Source of the DNA: Streptomyces agglomeratus
Lineage (GTDB): Bacteria > Actinomycetota > Actinomycetes > Streptomycetales > Streptomycetaceae
Direction: 5' to 3'
DNA: 64,000 nt
NCBI RefSeq assembly: GCF_001746415.1
Contig: NZ_MEHJ01000001.1
Span: 4,773,501 to 4,837,500 of the forward strand
Shown: one piece after another, positions 25,814-34,432 of the stretch
Layout of the letters: each line of letters opens with the position of its first letter
Numbering within the stretch: position 1 is the first letter of the stretch
Notes under the pieces: generated by a model
Databases searched by the model: none
What the model saw: only the letters and a program-made list of their open reading frames with translations
Told to the model about the DNA's origin: nothing
Made by a program: the position numbers and the translations under genes

Positions 25814-26953
25814 ATGCAGCAGGAGTGGGTGGACGGAGCCGGGGCCGGGGCGGGAGCCGAGGAGCCCGGCGATCCGTTGCACGAGACCTGGCGGTCGGTC
25901 GAGTCGGTCGTGTCCCCGTCGGCAGCAGCCGCCCTCGACCCGGTGGACCTCGTTCAGGCCCCCGGCTCGGAGCCCAACCCGGCCGACACCACGGGACCGC
26001 CGGTGCCCGACGCCCCGCGTCCGCCGGTGCCCGACGCCCCGCGTCCGCCGGTGCTCGACGCCCCCTGGCACAGCGGGAACAAGCCGCCCATGTATCCGCC
26101 CGTCCCGCAGGGTCTGCCGGCCGCCGGCGGCGACCCGGACGCCGCGGTGCTGCCCGACATCGTCGTCGACGGTGCGCAGTACGGCCCGCTGACCGTACGG
26201 GCCGTTTCGGTGCGGGGCGACTCCCACCGGTATCTCGGCGAACCCCGGCAGGACGCGCTGTGCGTGACCCGGATCGGCGGTCCCGGGGCGGGGGAGATGC
26301 TCCTGCTCGCCGTCGCGGACGGCGTCGGCTCCGCGCTCCGCTCGCACATCGGCTCCAACGAGGCGTGCCGCCTGGCCGCCGCCTACCTGGACCGGGTGGC
26401 GGGCAACCTGTTCACCGCGCTGGAGGCCGGTGACGGTACGGCGTTCGCGGAACTGGCCGACCACGTGGTGGGGCAGATCGCCGTACTGCTCACGGACCGT
26501 GCCGTACGCGCCGGACACGACCCCGGGGCGTACGCCACGACTCTGCGGGTCCTCCTGGTCCCCGTCGACCCGGCCGTGCGCACCCGCGGCTTCCTCGCGG
26601 TCGGAGACGGCGGTACGTCGCTGCTCCGCGACGGCGCGTGGCAGCTGGACATCACCGGCGAGGAGGACGAGGGCTCCGGGATGATCGACACGCGTACGGC
26701 CGCCCTGCCGCTCGCCCGCACCGCCGTGACGCGCCTCGTCGGCCCCGTCCGCCCCGGCGACGTCCTCGTGCTCTGCACCGACGGGCTCTCGACGCCCCTG
26801 GCGGGGGAGCCGCGGATGCGGGAGTTCCTCGGCGCGGCGTGGGGGAGCGGCGCGGTCCCCGGTCCGGCCGACTTCCTCTGGCAGGCGCAGTTCCGGGTCA
26901 AGTCGTACGACGACGACCGGACCGCGGTGGTCCTGTGGGAAGGCGGCGCGTGA
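25814..26953 (+). CDS. PP2C-family protein phosphatase of a TerY-P triad
   Basis: A 379-residue protein. About 120 residues of low-complexity N-terminus include three near-exact copies of PPVPDAPR (24-bp DNA repeat from 25997). The PP2C metal-binding motifs follow: LLLAVADGVGSA, VLCTDGLSTPL and YDDDRTAVVLW, the three Asp-bearing elements of the family. It should remove phosphate from Ser/Thr residues, most simply those placed by the kinase encoded next. The stop overlaps that kinase's GTG start. The N-terminal tail has no recognisable domain and may tether the enzyme to the membrane partners. Confidence 0.87.
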   Translation: MQQEWVDGAGAGAGAEEPGDPLHETWRSVESVVSPSAAAALDPVDLVQAPGSEPNPADTTGPPVPDAPRPPVPDAPRPPVLDAPWHSGNKPPMYPPVPQGLPAAGGDPDAAVLPDIVVDGAQYGPLTVRAVSVRGDSHRYLGEPRQDALCVTRIGGPGAGEMLLLAVADGVGSALRSHIGSNEACRLAAAYLDRVAGNLFTALEAGDGTAFAELADHVVGQIAVLLTDRAVRAGHDPGAYATTLRVLLVPVDPAVRTRGFLAVGDGGTSLLRDGAWQLDITGEEDEGSGMIDTRTAALPLARTAVTRLVGPVRPGDVLVLCTDGLSTPLAGEPRMREFLGAAWGSGAVPGPADFLWQAQFRVKSYDDDRTAVVLWEGGA

Positions 26954-27903
26954 GCGTTCACGACGGTGCCGACATGCCGTACACGTCCCTGAAGCTGCTG
27001 GCCAAGGTGGGCGACGGCGGGCAGGGAGAAGTACACGCGGTCGGCGGTCCCGGCAGGCTGCTCTACAAGGCGTACCGGGAGCCGCACAAGGTCGACGGCG
27101 CCGCACTCGGCGCCCTGGTCGCCCTCCGCCAGGCACTGGCGCCGGCCGACCGTGACCGGCTGGACCGCGAGACGGCGTGGCCGCTGTGCAGGGTCACGGA
27201 CGGGGGCCGGGTCACCGGCTTCCTCATGCACAGGGCTCCCGACGCCATGAGCTGGCAGACGTCGAAGGGGAGCAGCAGGCTCGTCGAGCTGACATACCTG
27301 CTGCACCAGCCGAAGGCCGCCTGGCAGTCGGTCCCGCAGCCGTCCCCGGCGGAGCGGTACACCCTGGCCGTCGTGCTGGTGGAGCTGTTCCAGTGGCTGC
27401 ACGCGATGGGGCTGGTGATCGGGGACGTGTCGCACGCCAACGTGCTGTGGACCCTGCGTCCGGCCCCCGCCGCGTACCTGCTGGACTGCGACGGTGTGCG
27501 GCTCGCGGGGCAGCGGCCGGTGCTCGACCAGGCGGACACCCCCGACTGGCACGACCCCCTCGCCCCGCCGGGGACCGTGTCCGTCGACAGTGACCGCTTC
27601 AAGGCCGCGCTGATGATCGGCCGCGTACTCGCCCAGGACGCCTACGCGACTCCGGGCAGCGCGCTGAAGCTTGTTCCGGGCGTACTGGACGACCGCCGGG
27701 AAGCGGCGGTGTCGCGCCTGTGGGAGCAGGCGGCCGGAGCGTGCGGGAGCCGCCCGGACCTGGGGCAGTGGCGCACCGCCCTGGCCGGCCGCGACACGAT
27801 CAAACTCATCGCGGCCAGGCCCGCGCCGCGTCCCGCCGTCGACCGGTCGAAGTTCGACGGCGACAGGCAGCGCCGACGGGGCACGATCAGCCTGCGGGAC
27901 TGA
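26950..27903 (+). CDS. Protein kinase-like enzyme of a TerY-P triad
   Basis: A 317-residue kinase-fold protein. The glycine loop is VGDGGQGEVHAV, the ATP Lys lies in LLYKAYREP, the catalytic loop reads IGDVSHANVLW (Asp and Asn present), and the metal Asp is in LLDCDGVRL in place of DFG. It belongs to the divergent kinases that accompany TerY and PP2C rather than to the Pkn receptor kinases: no transmembrane helix or PASTA repeats. GTG 26950 overlaps the phosphatase stop. Being last in the operon, it ends 81 bp before a strong hairpin. Activity looks possible because all key residues are present. Confidence 0.85.
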   Translation: MSVHDGADMPYTSLKLLAKVGDGGQGEVHAVGGPGRLLYKAYREPHKVDGAALGALVALRQALAPADRDRLDRETAWPLCRVTDGGRVTGFLMHRAPDAMSWQTSKGSSRLVELTYLLHQPKAAWQSVPQPSPAERYTLAVVLVELFQWLHAMGLVIGDVSHANVLWTLRPAPAAYLLDCDGVRLAGQRPVLDQADTPDWHDPLAPPGTVSVDSDRFKAALMIGRVLAQDAYATPGSALKLVPGVLDDRREAAVSRLWEQAAGACGSRPDLGQWRTALAGRDTIKLIAARPAPRPAVDRSKFDGDRQRRRGTISLRD

Positions 27904-27984
27904 GGCGGAACGGCCTGGGGGTCGGGGCAGTACGGCCCGCCCGGACCGGGGGCGGCACGCCCGGCGGGACCACGGGCAGTACGG

Positions 27985-28022
27985 CGGAGGGGCCCGGACG
28001 GTGATCCGTCCGGGCCCCTCCG
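27985..28022. terminator. Bidirectional terminator hairpin
   Basis: A perfect 17-bp inverted repeat (CGGAGGGGCCCGGACGG at 27985-28001, complement at 28006-28022, 4-nt loop) between the kinase gene and the convergent LCP gene. Confidence 0.85.
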
Positions 28023-28032
28023 TCATGTCCTG

Positions 28033-29289
28033 CTAGTTGCCGGTGACCGTGACCTTCTCGTCGTTCTTGAGCTGCTTCATGAGCTGCTCGACCTTCGCCT
28101 TGTCCCAGACCAGGTTGCTGCCGTTGCTCCCGGAGATCGGCATGTTCATCGACGTACCCTCGCCGCCCGTGACGCCCTTCATCGCGAAGAACATCTGGCC
28201 CAGCGACCACAGGCTCATGTCCTTGTCGACGACGAGCGTGTCGAGGCCGGCGCCCATGGTCGGGTAGAGCTTGAACGGGTTCACGATGGTGCCCGGCGTC
28301 GCCGTCTGGCTCGCCAGCGCCGCCAGGAACTTCTGCTGGTTCTTCGTACGGTCCAGGTCGCTGCCCGCGAAGGCGGAGCGCGTACGGACGAAGGCCAGCG
28401 ACTGCTCGCCGTTCAGCGTCTGCTTGCCGGCCTGGAAGTCCGCGCCCGACTTCTTGTCCTTGAACGCCTTCGGAATGTCCATCTCCACTCCGCCGATCGC
28501 GTCCACGATGTTGGCGAAGCCGGCGAAACCGATCTCGACGTAGTGGTCGATGCGCAGGTTGGTGTTGTGCTCGACCGTGCGGACCAGGAGCTCGGGGCCG
28601 TCCTCGGCGTACGCCGCGTTCAGCTTCACGCGCCGGCCCTGGCCCGGGAACTTCTTGCCGGACTCCGATCCGACGAAGGACGGGATCTCCACGTCGGAGT
28701 CGCGGGGCAGCGAGATGAGGGTCGGGCCGTTGGAGCCGTCGTGCAGGATCATCATCGAGTCGGTCCGCTTGCCCTCGGCCGACCCGGTGTGCAGCTTCTT
28801 CTTGTCGTCGGAGCTCATGCCCTCGCGGCTGTCCGAGCCGACGATCAGGTAGTTCGTGCCGTCACCGGCCTCGGGGCGGTCGATGACCTTCGCCAGGTCG
28901 ACCTCGCGCTTGAGCTTGCCGTCGGCCCAGAAGTACGTACCGATGGAGACGGCGAGGAGCACGACGACCAGCGTCAGTGATCCGACCTTGATCCGGCGTC
29001 TCCAGTCCGGTGCCGGACCCACGCGCGGTCCGCGCGGCGGCCGGCCGCCGCCGCCGTAGACCTGGCCGGTGTTGTATCCGTCACCGTGGGAGCCCTGGCC
29101 GTAGCCGTCGTCGTAACCCTGCGGCTGCGACGGCACCGGGCGGTGCACCGGAGGCACCGGGGCGGCAGGCGGCGGCACCTGGCCGCGCTGGACATGCCTC
29201 ATCACCCGCGCGCCCTCGGGCTGCGTGCCGCCGCTGCCGCGTCCGTGCGGGTCGTTGCGGTCGTTCCATCCGTCCGGCCAGTCGCTCAT
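28033..29289 (-). CDS. LCP (LytR-CpsA-Psr) family ligase, copy 1
   Basis: A 418-residue protein with a cytoplasmic Gly/Pro/Gln-rich N-terminus, one transmembrane helix (about 100-120) and an extracellular LCP domain. Domain marks are NYLIVGSDSR, DSMMILH, LISLPRDSDVEIP with the catalytic-site Arg, KLNAAYAEDGP, and IDHYVEIGFAGFANIVDAIGGV. LCP enzymes move undecaprenyl-linked glycopolymers onto peptidoglycan. It lacks the C-terminal LytR_C domain found in copies 2-4. Start 29289 is an ATG at the beginning of the natural N-terminus. Divergent from a thioesterase gene. Confidence 0.92.
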   Translation of the reverse strand: MSDWPDGWNDRNDPHGRGSGGTQPEGARVMRHVQRGQVPPPAAPVPPVHRPVPSQPQGYDDGYGQGSHGDGYNTGQVYGGGGRPPRGPRVGPAPDWRRRIKVGSLTLVVVLLAVSIGTYFWADGKLKREVDLAKVIDRPEAGDGTNYLIVGSDSREGMSSDDKKKLHTGSAEGKRTDSMMILHDGSNGPTLISLPRDSDVEIPSFVGSESGKKFPGQGRRVKLNAAYAEDGPELLVRTVEHNTNLRIDHYVEIGFAGFANIVDAIGGVEMDIPKAFKDKKSGADFQAGKQTLNGEQSLAFVRTRSAFAGSDLDRTKNQQKFLAALASQTATPGTIVNPFKLYPTMGAGLDTLVVDKDMSLWSLGQMFFAMKGVTGGEGTSMNMPISGSNGSNLVWDKAKVEQLMKQLKNDEKVTVTGN

Positions 29290-29397
29290 GCGGACCAGTG
29301 TGCAGGCTGGGGGTGGGCCGCTTACAGGGTGGGTGGGAAAACGGGGCAGGGCTGTTGCAGAGCTGATGCAATGCGCCCCGCGCATAAGGTGGAGGGC

Positions 29398-29952
29398 ATG
29401 ACAGATCAGCCCCAGCACCCGGAAGAACACATTCCGGGCAAGCCCACCGCGGCTTCCCGCACCACGCTCAGCCACATCATGACGGGCAGCGACACCAACC
29501 TCCTCGGCACGGTGCACGGCGGCGTGATCATGAAGCTGGTGGACGACGCCGCGGGCGCCGTCGCGGGCCGCCACTCCGGCGGACCCGCCGTCACCGCCTC
29601 CATGGACGAGATGGTCTTCCTGGAGCCGGTCAGGGTCGGGGACCTGGTCCATGTGAAGGCCCAGGTCAACTGGACCGGCCGGTCGTCGATGGAGGTCGGC
29701 GTACGCGTCCTGGCCGAGCGGTGGAACGAGTCGACGCCCGCCACCCAGGTCGGCAGCGCCTACCTCGTGTTCGCCGCCGTCGACGCCGACGGCAAGCCCC
29801 GCCGCGTCCCGCCCGTCGTACCCGAGACGGAGCGCGACCGCCGCCGCTACCAGGAGGCGCAGATCCGGCGCACGCACCGCCTCGCGCGGCGCCGCGCGAT
29901 CAAGGAGCTGAGGGACAAGCGCGCGGCCGAGGGACTGGACATGGAGAGCTGA
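29398..29952 (+). CDS. Acyl-CoA thioesterase, hotdog fold
   Basis: A 184-residue single-hotdog thioesterase of the acyl-CoA hydrolase type. The core reads LLGTVHGGVIMKLVDDAAGAVAGRH, with the catalytic Asp in DDAAG, followed by MDEMVFLEPVRVGDLVHVKAQVNWTG. The last 50 residues are very basic (RRRYQEAQIRRTHRLARRRAIKEL), an extension often seen in actinobacterial members. It should hydrolyse medium- or long-chain acyl-CoA in the cytosol. GGAGGG precedes the ATG at a good distance. Divergent from LCP copy 1 and convergent with copy 2. Confidence 0.88.
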   Translation: MTDQPQHPEEHIPGKPTAASRTTLSHIMTGSDTNLLGTVHGGVIMKLVDDAAGAVAGRHSGGPAVTASMDEMVFLEPVRVGDLVHVKAQVNWTGRSSMEVGVRVLAERWNESTPATQVGSAYLVFAAVDADGKPRRVPPVVPETERDRRRYQEAQIRRTHRLARRRAIKELRDKRAAEGLDMES

Positions 29953-30017
29953 TACGGCCTGTCACAGGCAGACGATCGACCTAGGGGCCCGGTGGCCGGT
30001 GGCGGTGACCGTGCCCG

Positions 30018-31445
30018 TCACGGGCAGACCACCTGGTCGCCGGTGACCGTGCCGAACCGGCCCTGGTACGGATCGTCCGCCCGCACCGCCCGCACCCCCT
30101 TGAAGTCCGTGCCCGCCATCACCTTCATGAGCGCCCCCTGCCCGTCCACCGCCCGCAGCTCGCACCCGGGCAGCGCCGCCCGGAGCGACTTCGCCGAGCG
30201 GTCCCAGCGCGGGTCGTACGTGACGAGCGTGCGCCTCACGTCGTGCCGGTCGGCGTCCTCGGGAAGGCGGGTGGTCCGGAAGCCGGTGGAGCGCAGCCCG
30301 TCGTCCACCCGCTTGCCCAGGCCCCGGGTGAGCGTCCCGTTGTAGACCTGTACGGCGATCTGCTGCGGCGGGACGTCGACGAGCGTCGCCGTCTTCTTCC
30401 GCCGCAGCGGGGCGAGCGGCTTGTCCTCGCGCAGGTACTCGAAGAGCTTCCCGGCCTTCGCCTCGTCCCACTTCACGGTCGAGCCGATGCTCGCGACGGC
30501 CGGACCGGCTCCGGCGACCGGTACGGACGTGAACTCGGAGGACGCGGGAGTGAAGCCCCGCATCGCCTGACCGAGGGTGAGCATCTCCTCCGTACCGAAC
30601 CCCTTGTCCGCCCGGACCGAGCCGAGCAGCGTGGACGTCAGCTCCCGGAACTTCACCGGGTTCAGCAGGACGCCGCGGGTACCGGCCTTGGCGATGAAGG
30701 CGGCGAGGAAGCGCTGCTGGCGCTGCATGCGGCCGAAGTCGGAGGCGCCGTCGATGTGCCGCGAGCGTACGTACTGAAGGGCCTGGCCACCGTTGAGCCG
30801 GTGGGTGCCGGCGGGCAGGTCGAGGCCGGTGTAGCCGTCCTTGAGCGGGCGGACGGTGCAGACCTCCACGCCGCCGATCACGTCCACCGTCCGCATGAAG
30901 CTGGTGAAGTCGACCTCCACGTAATGGTCGATCTTCACCTTCGTCATGTGCTCGACGGTCCGTACGGTGAGGCCGGGACCGCCCTCCGCGTACGCCGCGT
31001 TGATCTTCGCGGGGTGCTTGTTGTGGTGCTTGCCCGTGACCTGGTCGGTGTGCTCGGGCACCTCCGCGTAGCTGTCGCGCGGCAGGCTCACGATGCTGGC
31101 GCGCTTCCTGTCGGCGGAGATGTGCACCACCATGATCGTGTCGGTGCAGTGGCACGGTTCGCCGCCCAGCCGGTACTTCCGCTTCTCCTCCCGCGTGATC
31201 CTGTCGCGGCCGTCGGTGCCGACGAGCAGGATGTTCGTGCCGTGACCGGCCGCCGGGCGGTTCTTCATGTCCTTGAACGGATCGACCCGCTCAATGCCGG
31301 TGTCCATCCCCGAGACGACCGCGTGACCGATGCCACCCGCGCACAGCACCAGCACGGAGATCGTGGTGAACAGGCGCATCGACCACCGCGGGCGCTCGTC
31401 CTGCCTCCGACTGCGGCCCTTCTGCGGACGGGGCGACTTGGGCAC
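30018..31445 (-). CDS. LCP family ligase, copy 2, with LytR_C domain
   Basis: A 475-residue protein with a short basic cytoplasmic start, one transmembrane helix (about 24-42), an LCP domain (NILLVGTDGRDR, DTIMVVHISADRK, SIVSLPRDSYAEVP, KINAAYAEGGPGL, IDHYVEVDFTSFMRTVDVIGGVEV) and a C-terminal LytR_C domain (IAVQVYNGTLTRGLG). The start is GTG 31445 with GGAGG 8 nt upstream. It is divergent from a glycosyltransferase gene. Together with copies 1 and 3-5 it forms an unusually dense LCP group; each copy may serve a different wall polymer. Confidence 0.93.
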   Translation of the reverse strand: MPKSPRPQKGRSRRQDERPRWSMRLFTTISVLVLCAGGIGHAVVSGMDTGIERVDPFKDMKNRPAAGHGTNILLVGTDGRDRITREEKRKYRLGGEPCHCTDTIMVVHISADRKRASIVSLPRDSYAEVPEHTDQVTGKHHNKHPAKINAAYAEGGPGLTVRTVEHMTKVKIDHYVEVDFTSFMRTVDVIGGVEVCTVRPLKDGYTGLDLPAGTHRLNGGQALQYVRSRHIDGASDFGRMQRQQRFLAAFIAKAGTRGVLLNPVKFRELTSTLLGSVRADKGFGTEEMLTLGQAMRGFTPASSEFTSVPVAGAGPAVASIGSTVKWDEAKAGKLFEYLREDKPLAPLRRKKTATLVDVPPQQIAVQVYNGTLTRGLGKRVDDGLRSTGFRTTRLPEDADRHDVRRTLVTYDPRWDRSAKSLRAALPGCELRAVDGQGALMKVMAGTDFKGVRAVRADDPYQGRFGTVTGDQVVCP

Positions 31446-31571
31446 GTGGGAAACCTCCGCGAAGGCAAGGGGGGATCAGCAGCAACGTAAGCCCATACGA
31501 TCAACGACCCCGCGCAGCGACGCGGCCGCCGCGCGACCGTGTCCCCCGTTCGCGGTAACGTGACCCCTGAT

Positions 31572-32609
31572 ATGAACGCCACACCCGCAGTCTCCGTGAT
31601 CATGCCGGTCCTCAACGAGGAGCGGCATCTGCGCAACTCGGTCCGCCACATCCTGGAGCAGGATTACGACGGCGAGATGGAGGTGGTGATCGCGATCGGC
31701 CCGTCCTCGGACCGGACCGAGGAGATCGCCGCCGAGCTGGTACGCGAGGATCCCCGCGTCCGCACCGTCCCGAACCCCACCGGGCGCACCCCGGCCGCGC
31801 TGAACGCCGCCATCAAGGCGTCCCGGCACCCCGTCGTGGTGCGGGTCGACGGCCACGGGATGCTCTCGCCGAACTACATCGCGACCGCCGTCCGCCTCCT
31901 GGAGGAGACCGGCGCGCAGAATGTCGGCGGCATCATGCACGCCGAGGGCGAGAACGCCTGGGAGGAAGCGGTCGCGGCCGCCATGACGTCGAAGATCGGC
32001 GTCGGCAACGCGGCGTTCCACACGGGCGGCGAGGCCGCGCCCGCCGAAACCGTGTACCTGGGCGTCTTCCGCCGCGAGGCCCTCGAACAACAGGGCGGCT
32101 ACAACGAGGAGTTCATCCGCGCCCAGGACTGGGAGCTGAACTTCCGGATCCGCGAGGCGGGCGGCCTCATCTGGTTCTCGCCCGAACTCCGCGTCCAGTA
32201 CCGCCCGAGGCCCTCCGTCAAGGCCCTCGCCAAGCAGTACAAGGACTACGGCCGCTGGCGGCACGTCGTCGCCCGCTACCACGCCGGTTCCATCAACCTG
32301 CGCTATCTCGCGCCGCCGACCGCCGTCTGCGCGATCGCCGCGGGCATCGTCGTCGGCGCCGCGCTCACACCGTGGGGCTTCGTCGTCCCGGCCGGCTACC
32401 TGGCCGCGATCGTGGCGGGCTCGGTCCCGGCGGGCAAGGGCCTTTCGCTGAAGGCGCGGGCGCAGATCCCCGTCGCCCTGGGGACCATGCACATGTCGTG
32501 GGGCTTCGGCTTCCTGACCAGCCCGCGCTCGCTCGCGAAGAAGGTCATCGCGAGCCGCCGCCCGGCGGTGCGGACGGCCGGGGCCGAAGAGGCGCGGACC
32601 CAGGCGTAG
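31572..32609 (+). CDS. GT2 glycosyltransferase (succinoglycan ExoA-like)
   Basis: A 345-residue family 2 glycosyltransferase. The N-terminal GT-A fold shows VSVIMPVLNEERHLRNSV, the acidic pair in VVRVDGHGML and a QDWELNFRIREAGG segment. Two hydrophobic helices near 245-290 anchor it to the membrane. The pattern is close to ExoA, which adds glucose to a lipid-linked sugar. Start 31572 is used; no ribosome site is seen, but TAACGT (31556-31561) ends 10 nt upstream, so the mRNA may be leaderless. Flanked by LCP ligases, it probably builds a glycan that they attach to the wall. Confidence 0.88.
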   Translation: MNATPAVSVIMPVLNEERHLRNSVRHILEQDYDGEMEVVIAIGPSSDRTEEIAAELVREDPRVRTVPNPTGRTPAALNAAIKASRHPVVVRVDGHGMLSPNYIATAVRLLEETGAQNVGGIMHAEGENAWEEAVAAAMTSKIGVGNAAFHTGGEAAPAETVYLGVFRREALEQQGGYNEEFIRAQDWELNFRIREAGGLIWFSPELRVQYRPRPSVKALAKQYKDYGRWRHVVARYHAGSINLRYLAPPTAVCAIAAGIVVGAALTPWGFVVPAGYLAAIVAGSVPAGKGLSLKARAQIPVALGTMHMSWGFGFLTSPRSLAKKVIASRRPAVRTAGAEEARTQA

Positions 32610-32618
32610 TACGTACGA

Positions 32619-32665
32619 GACGAAGCCCCGGGCCACGCGGTGTCCGCGCCGCCCGGGGCTTCGTC
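32619..32665. terminator. Bidirectional terminator hairpin
   Basis: A perfect 15-bp inverted repeat (GACGAAGCCCCGGGC at 32619-32633, complement at 32651-32665, 17-nt GC-rich loop) between the glycosyltransferase and the convergent LCP copy 3. Confidence 0.8.
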
Positions 32666-32678
32666 GTCACCGCACCGG

Positions 32679-34382
32679 CTACCAGGTGAAGCCCGGCTGC
32701 ACGTCCATGCATGCCTCGTCGTTGTCGCCCTTGAGGGCGCGGGCCGACTTGAGGGCGTCTTCCTTCGCCTTGCCGTCGTCCTTCGCCGACTTGGGGTACG
32801 TACTGCCCGTACGCCAGTCCGCCCCGACGACCAGCGTGACGCCCGAGACCTCGGTGGACTTCTTCGCCGAACTCAGCGGCAGCCCGAGCGACTTGGCGAC
32901 CGCCTGCGCGTCACCCTCCAGGTCGACGCTCGGGTAGTAGACCGTCGTCCGCTCCTGCGGGCTGCGCTGAATGTCCGCCTTGGCCTCGGTGAAGCCCTTC
33001 TCCACCAGCACGCCCGCGACTTCACGGGCCCGCCCTGTCGCCGCTCCCAGGGCGTCGGTGTACGTGCCGTTCTGCACCATGACGCCGATCTCCGCGTCCG
33101 GGGCGGCCGGGTCCTTGGACTCCTTCGGCTTCTGCTTCTTCGAAGCCTTGCCGTCCAGCGGGGTGTCCTCGCGGATCATCTTGAAGAGCAGCTCCGCCTC
33201 GTCCGGCTTCGGCAGGACCCTGTCGCCCGCGGGCACCGACGGCATGGTCGTCATGGTGATGCGCGACGTCGGGACCTTCTTGAGCTCCTCACCGAGGTCG
33301 TACAGCTTCTTGACGGTGTCGAGCCCCGGGTCGACGGTGAGCGCCCGGGTGGCGGACTCGGCCAGCTTGCGCAGCTTGTTCGGGTCGCTCAGCTTGGTGT
33401 TCTTCTTCAGCTCGCGGACCATCGAGTTCATGTACATGTGCTGGCCGTGCGCACGGGCGAGGTCGGTGCCGTCCTCGAAGCCGTAACGGGTGCGCAGCCA
33501 CTGGAGGGCCTGCTCGCCCTTGATGTAGGTCGTGCCCTCCTCCAGCTTCAGGCCCGAGCCCTCGCCCTTGCTGTTGCGGGAGTGGACGTTGTCGGTGACG
33601 CAGACCGGGACTCCGCCGATGGCGTCCGCCATCGAGACCACACCCGAGAAGTCGATCATCATGAAGTGGTCGATGGTGATGTCGGTCAGCTTGTACCAGG
33701 TGGCGACCGTGCAGCCGGGACCGCCGCGTCCCAGGCTCTCGTTGGTCAGCCTCGGCCTGACGGTCGCCGGATAGGACTCGCCGGTTTCCGGGTCCGTGCA
33801 CTTGGGCATGTTCAGCATGGTGTCGCGCGGCATGCTGATCACCGACATGTTGCTGCGGTCGGCGGAGACGTGCAGGAGCATCTGTACGTCGGCGAGCGGC
33901 GGGCCGTCGAAGGTGCGCTTGGCGCCGCCGAGCCGCTTGTTGGCGTCGGAGTTACGCGCGTCCGAGCCGATGAGCAGGATGTTCAGCGGGGTCTGGCCCG
34001 CCGCGTTGGCCTTGTGACCGGCCATCGGCTTGTCGCCGAGGTTGAGGTCGTCCTTCTTCAGGATGCCGTTGAGGTGGCGGTAGTAGAGGTATCCGGCGCC
34101 GGCCGTGCCGAGTATCAGCAGGGACAGTACGGCGGCGACCCAGCGCAGTACCCGCCGTTTGCCCCGTCTGCCGTGCCGGGAGGCGCTGCCGCGCCGGGAC
34201 GTGCTGCCCGGCCGGCGGGGCCGTGGCACGGGCCCGTCCGGGGCCGGGCGCGCCGGAGCGCGCACCGCGCCGCCCGGTGCTCCGTCCGGCCCGCCGTCGT
34301 GCGGGCTGTCGCTCCCGCCGCCTTCACCTGCGTCCGGAACGCGTCGCCGCGTCCCCTCCCCACGCACGCTGTTCTTCCCCAC
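32679..34382 (-). CDS. LCP family ligase, copy 3, with LytR_C domain
   Basis: A 567-residue protein: a 75-residue Gly/Pro/Arg-rich cytoplasmic tail, a transmembrane helix (about 80-100), an LCP domain (NILLIGSDARNSDANKR, MPRDTMLNMPKC, DHFMMIDFSGVVSMADAIGGVPVC, LQWLRTRYGFEDGTDLAR) and a C-terminal LytR_C domain (IGVMVQNGTYTDALGAATG). The GTG start at 34382 lies 50 bp after the stop of copy 4, so the two are probably one transcript. A cysteine pair in the LCP domain may form a disulfide. The specific polymer is unknown. Confidence 0.92.
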   Translation of the reverse strand: MGKNSVRGEGTRRRVPDAGEGGGSDSPHDGGPDGAPGGAVRAPARPAPDGPVPRPRRPGSTSRRGSASRHGRRGKRRVLRWVAAVLSLLILGTAGAGYLYYRHLNGILKKDDLNLGDKPMAGHKANAAGQTPLNILLIGSDARNSDANKRLGGAKRTFDGPPLADVQMLLHVSADRSNMSVISMPRDTMLNMPKCTDPETGESYPATVRPRLTNESLGRGGPGCTVATWYKLTDITIDHFMMIDFSGVVSMADAIGGVPVCVTDNVHSRNSKGEGSGLKLEEGTTYIKGEQALQWLRTRYGFEDGTDLARAHGQHMYMNSMVRELKKNTKLSDPNKLRKLAESATRALTVDPGLDTVKKLYDLGEELKKVPTSRITMTTMPSVPAGDRVLPKPDEAELLFKMIREDTPLDGKASKKQKPKESKDPAAPDAEIGVMVQNGTYTDALGAATGRAREVAGVLVEKGFTEAKADIQRSPQERTTVYYPSVDLEGDAQAVAKSLGLPLSSAKKSTEVSGVTLVVGADWRTGSTYPKSAKDDGKAKEDALKSARALKGDNDEACMDVQPGFTW

Positions 34383-34432
34383 CCCTGGCCCCCCTGCCGT
34401 TCAGGCGCGCCGCATGGTCCGGTGACCCGGTC

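Noticed and set aside
23350..27903. A complete Zorya defence system
   Set aside because: No ZorC, ZorD or ZorE-type helicase or nuclease is present, and the larger membrane protein has two rather than the expected MotA-like set of helices.
22445..28032. An integrative element carrying the TerY-P genes
   Set aside because: No integrase, tRNA target or flanking direct repeats were found; only the IS630 element is clearly mobile in this window.
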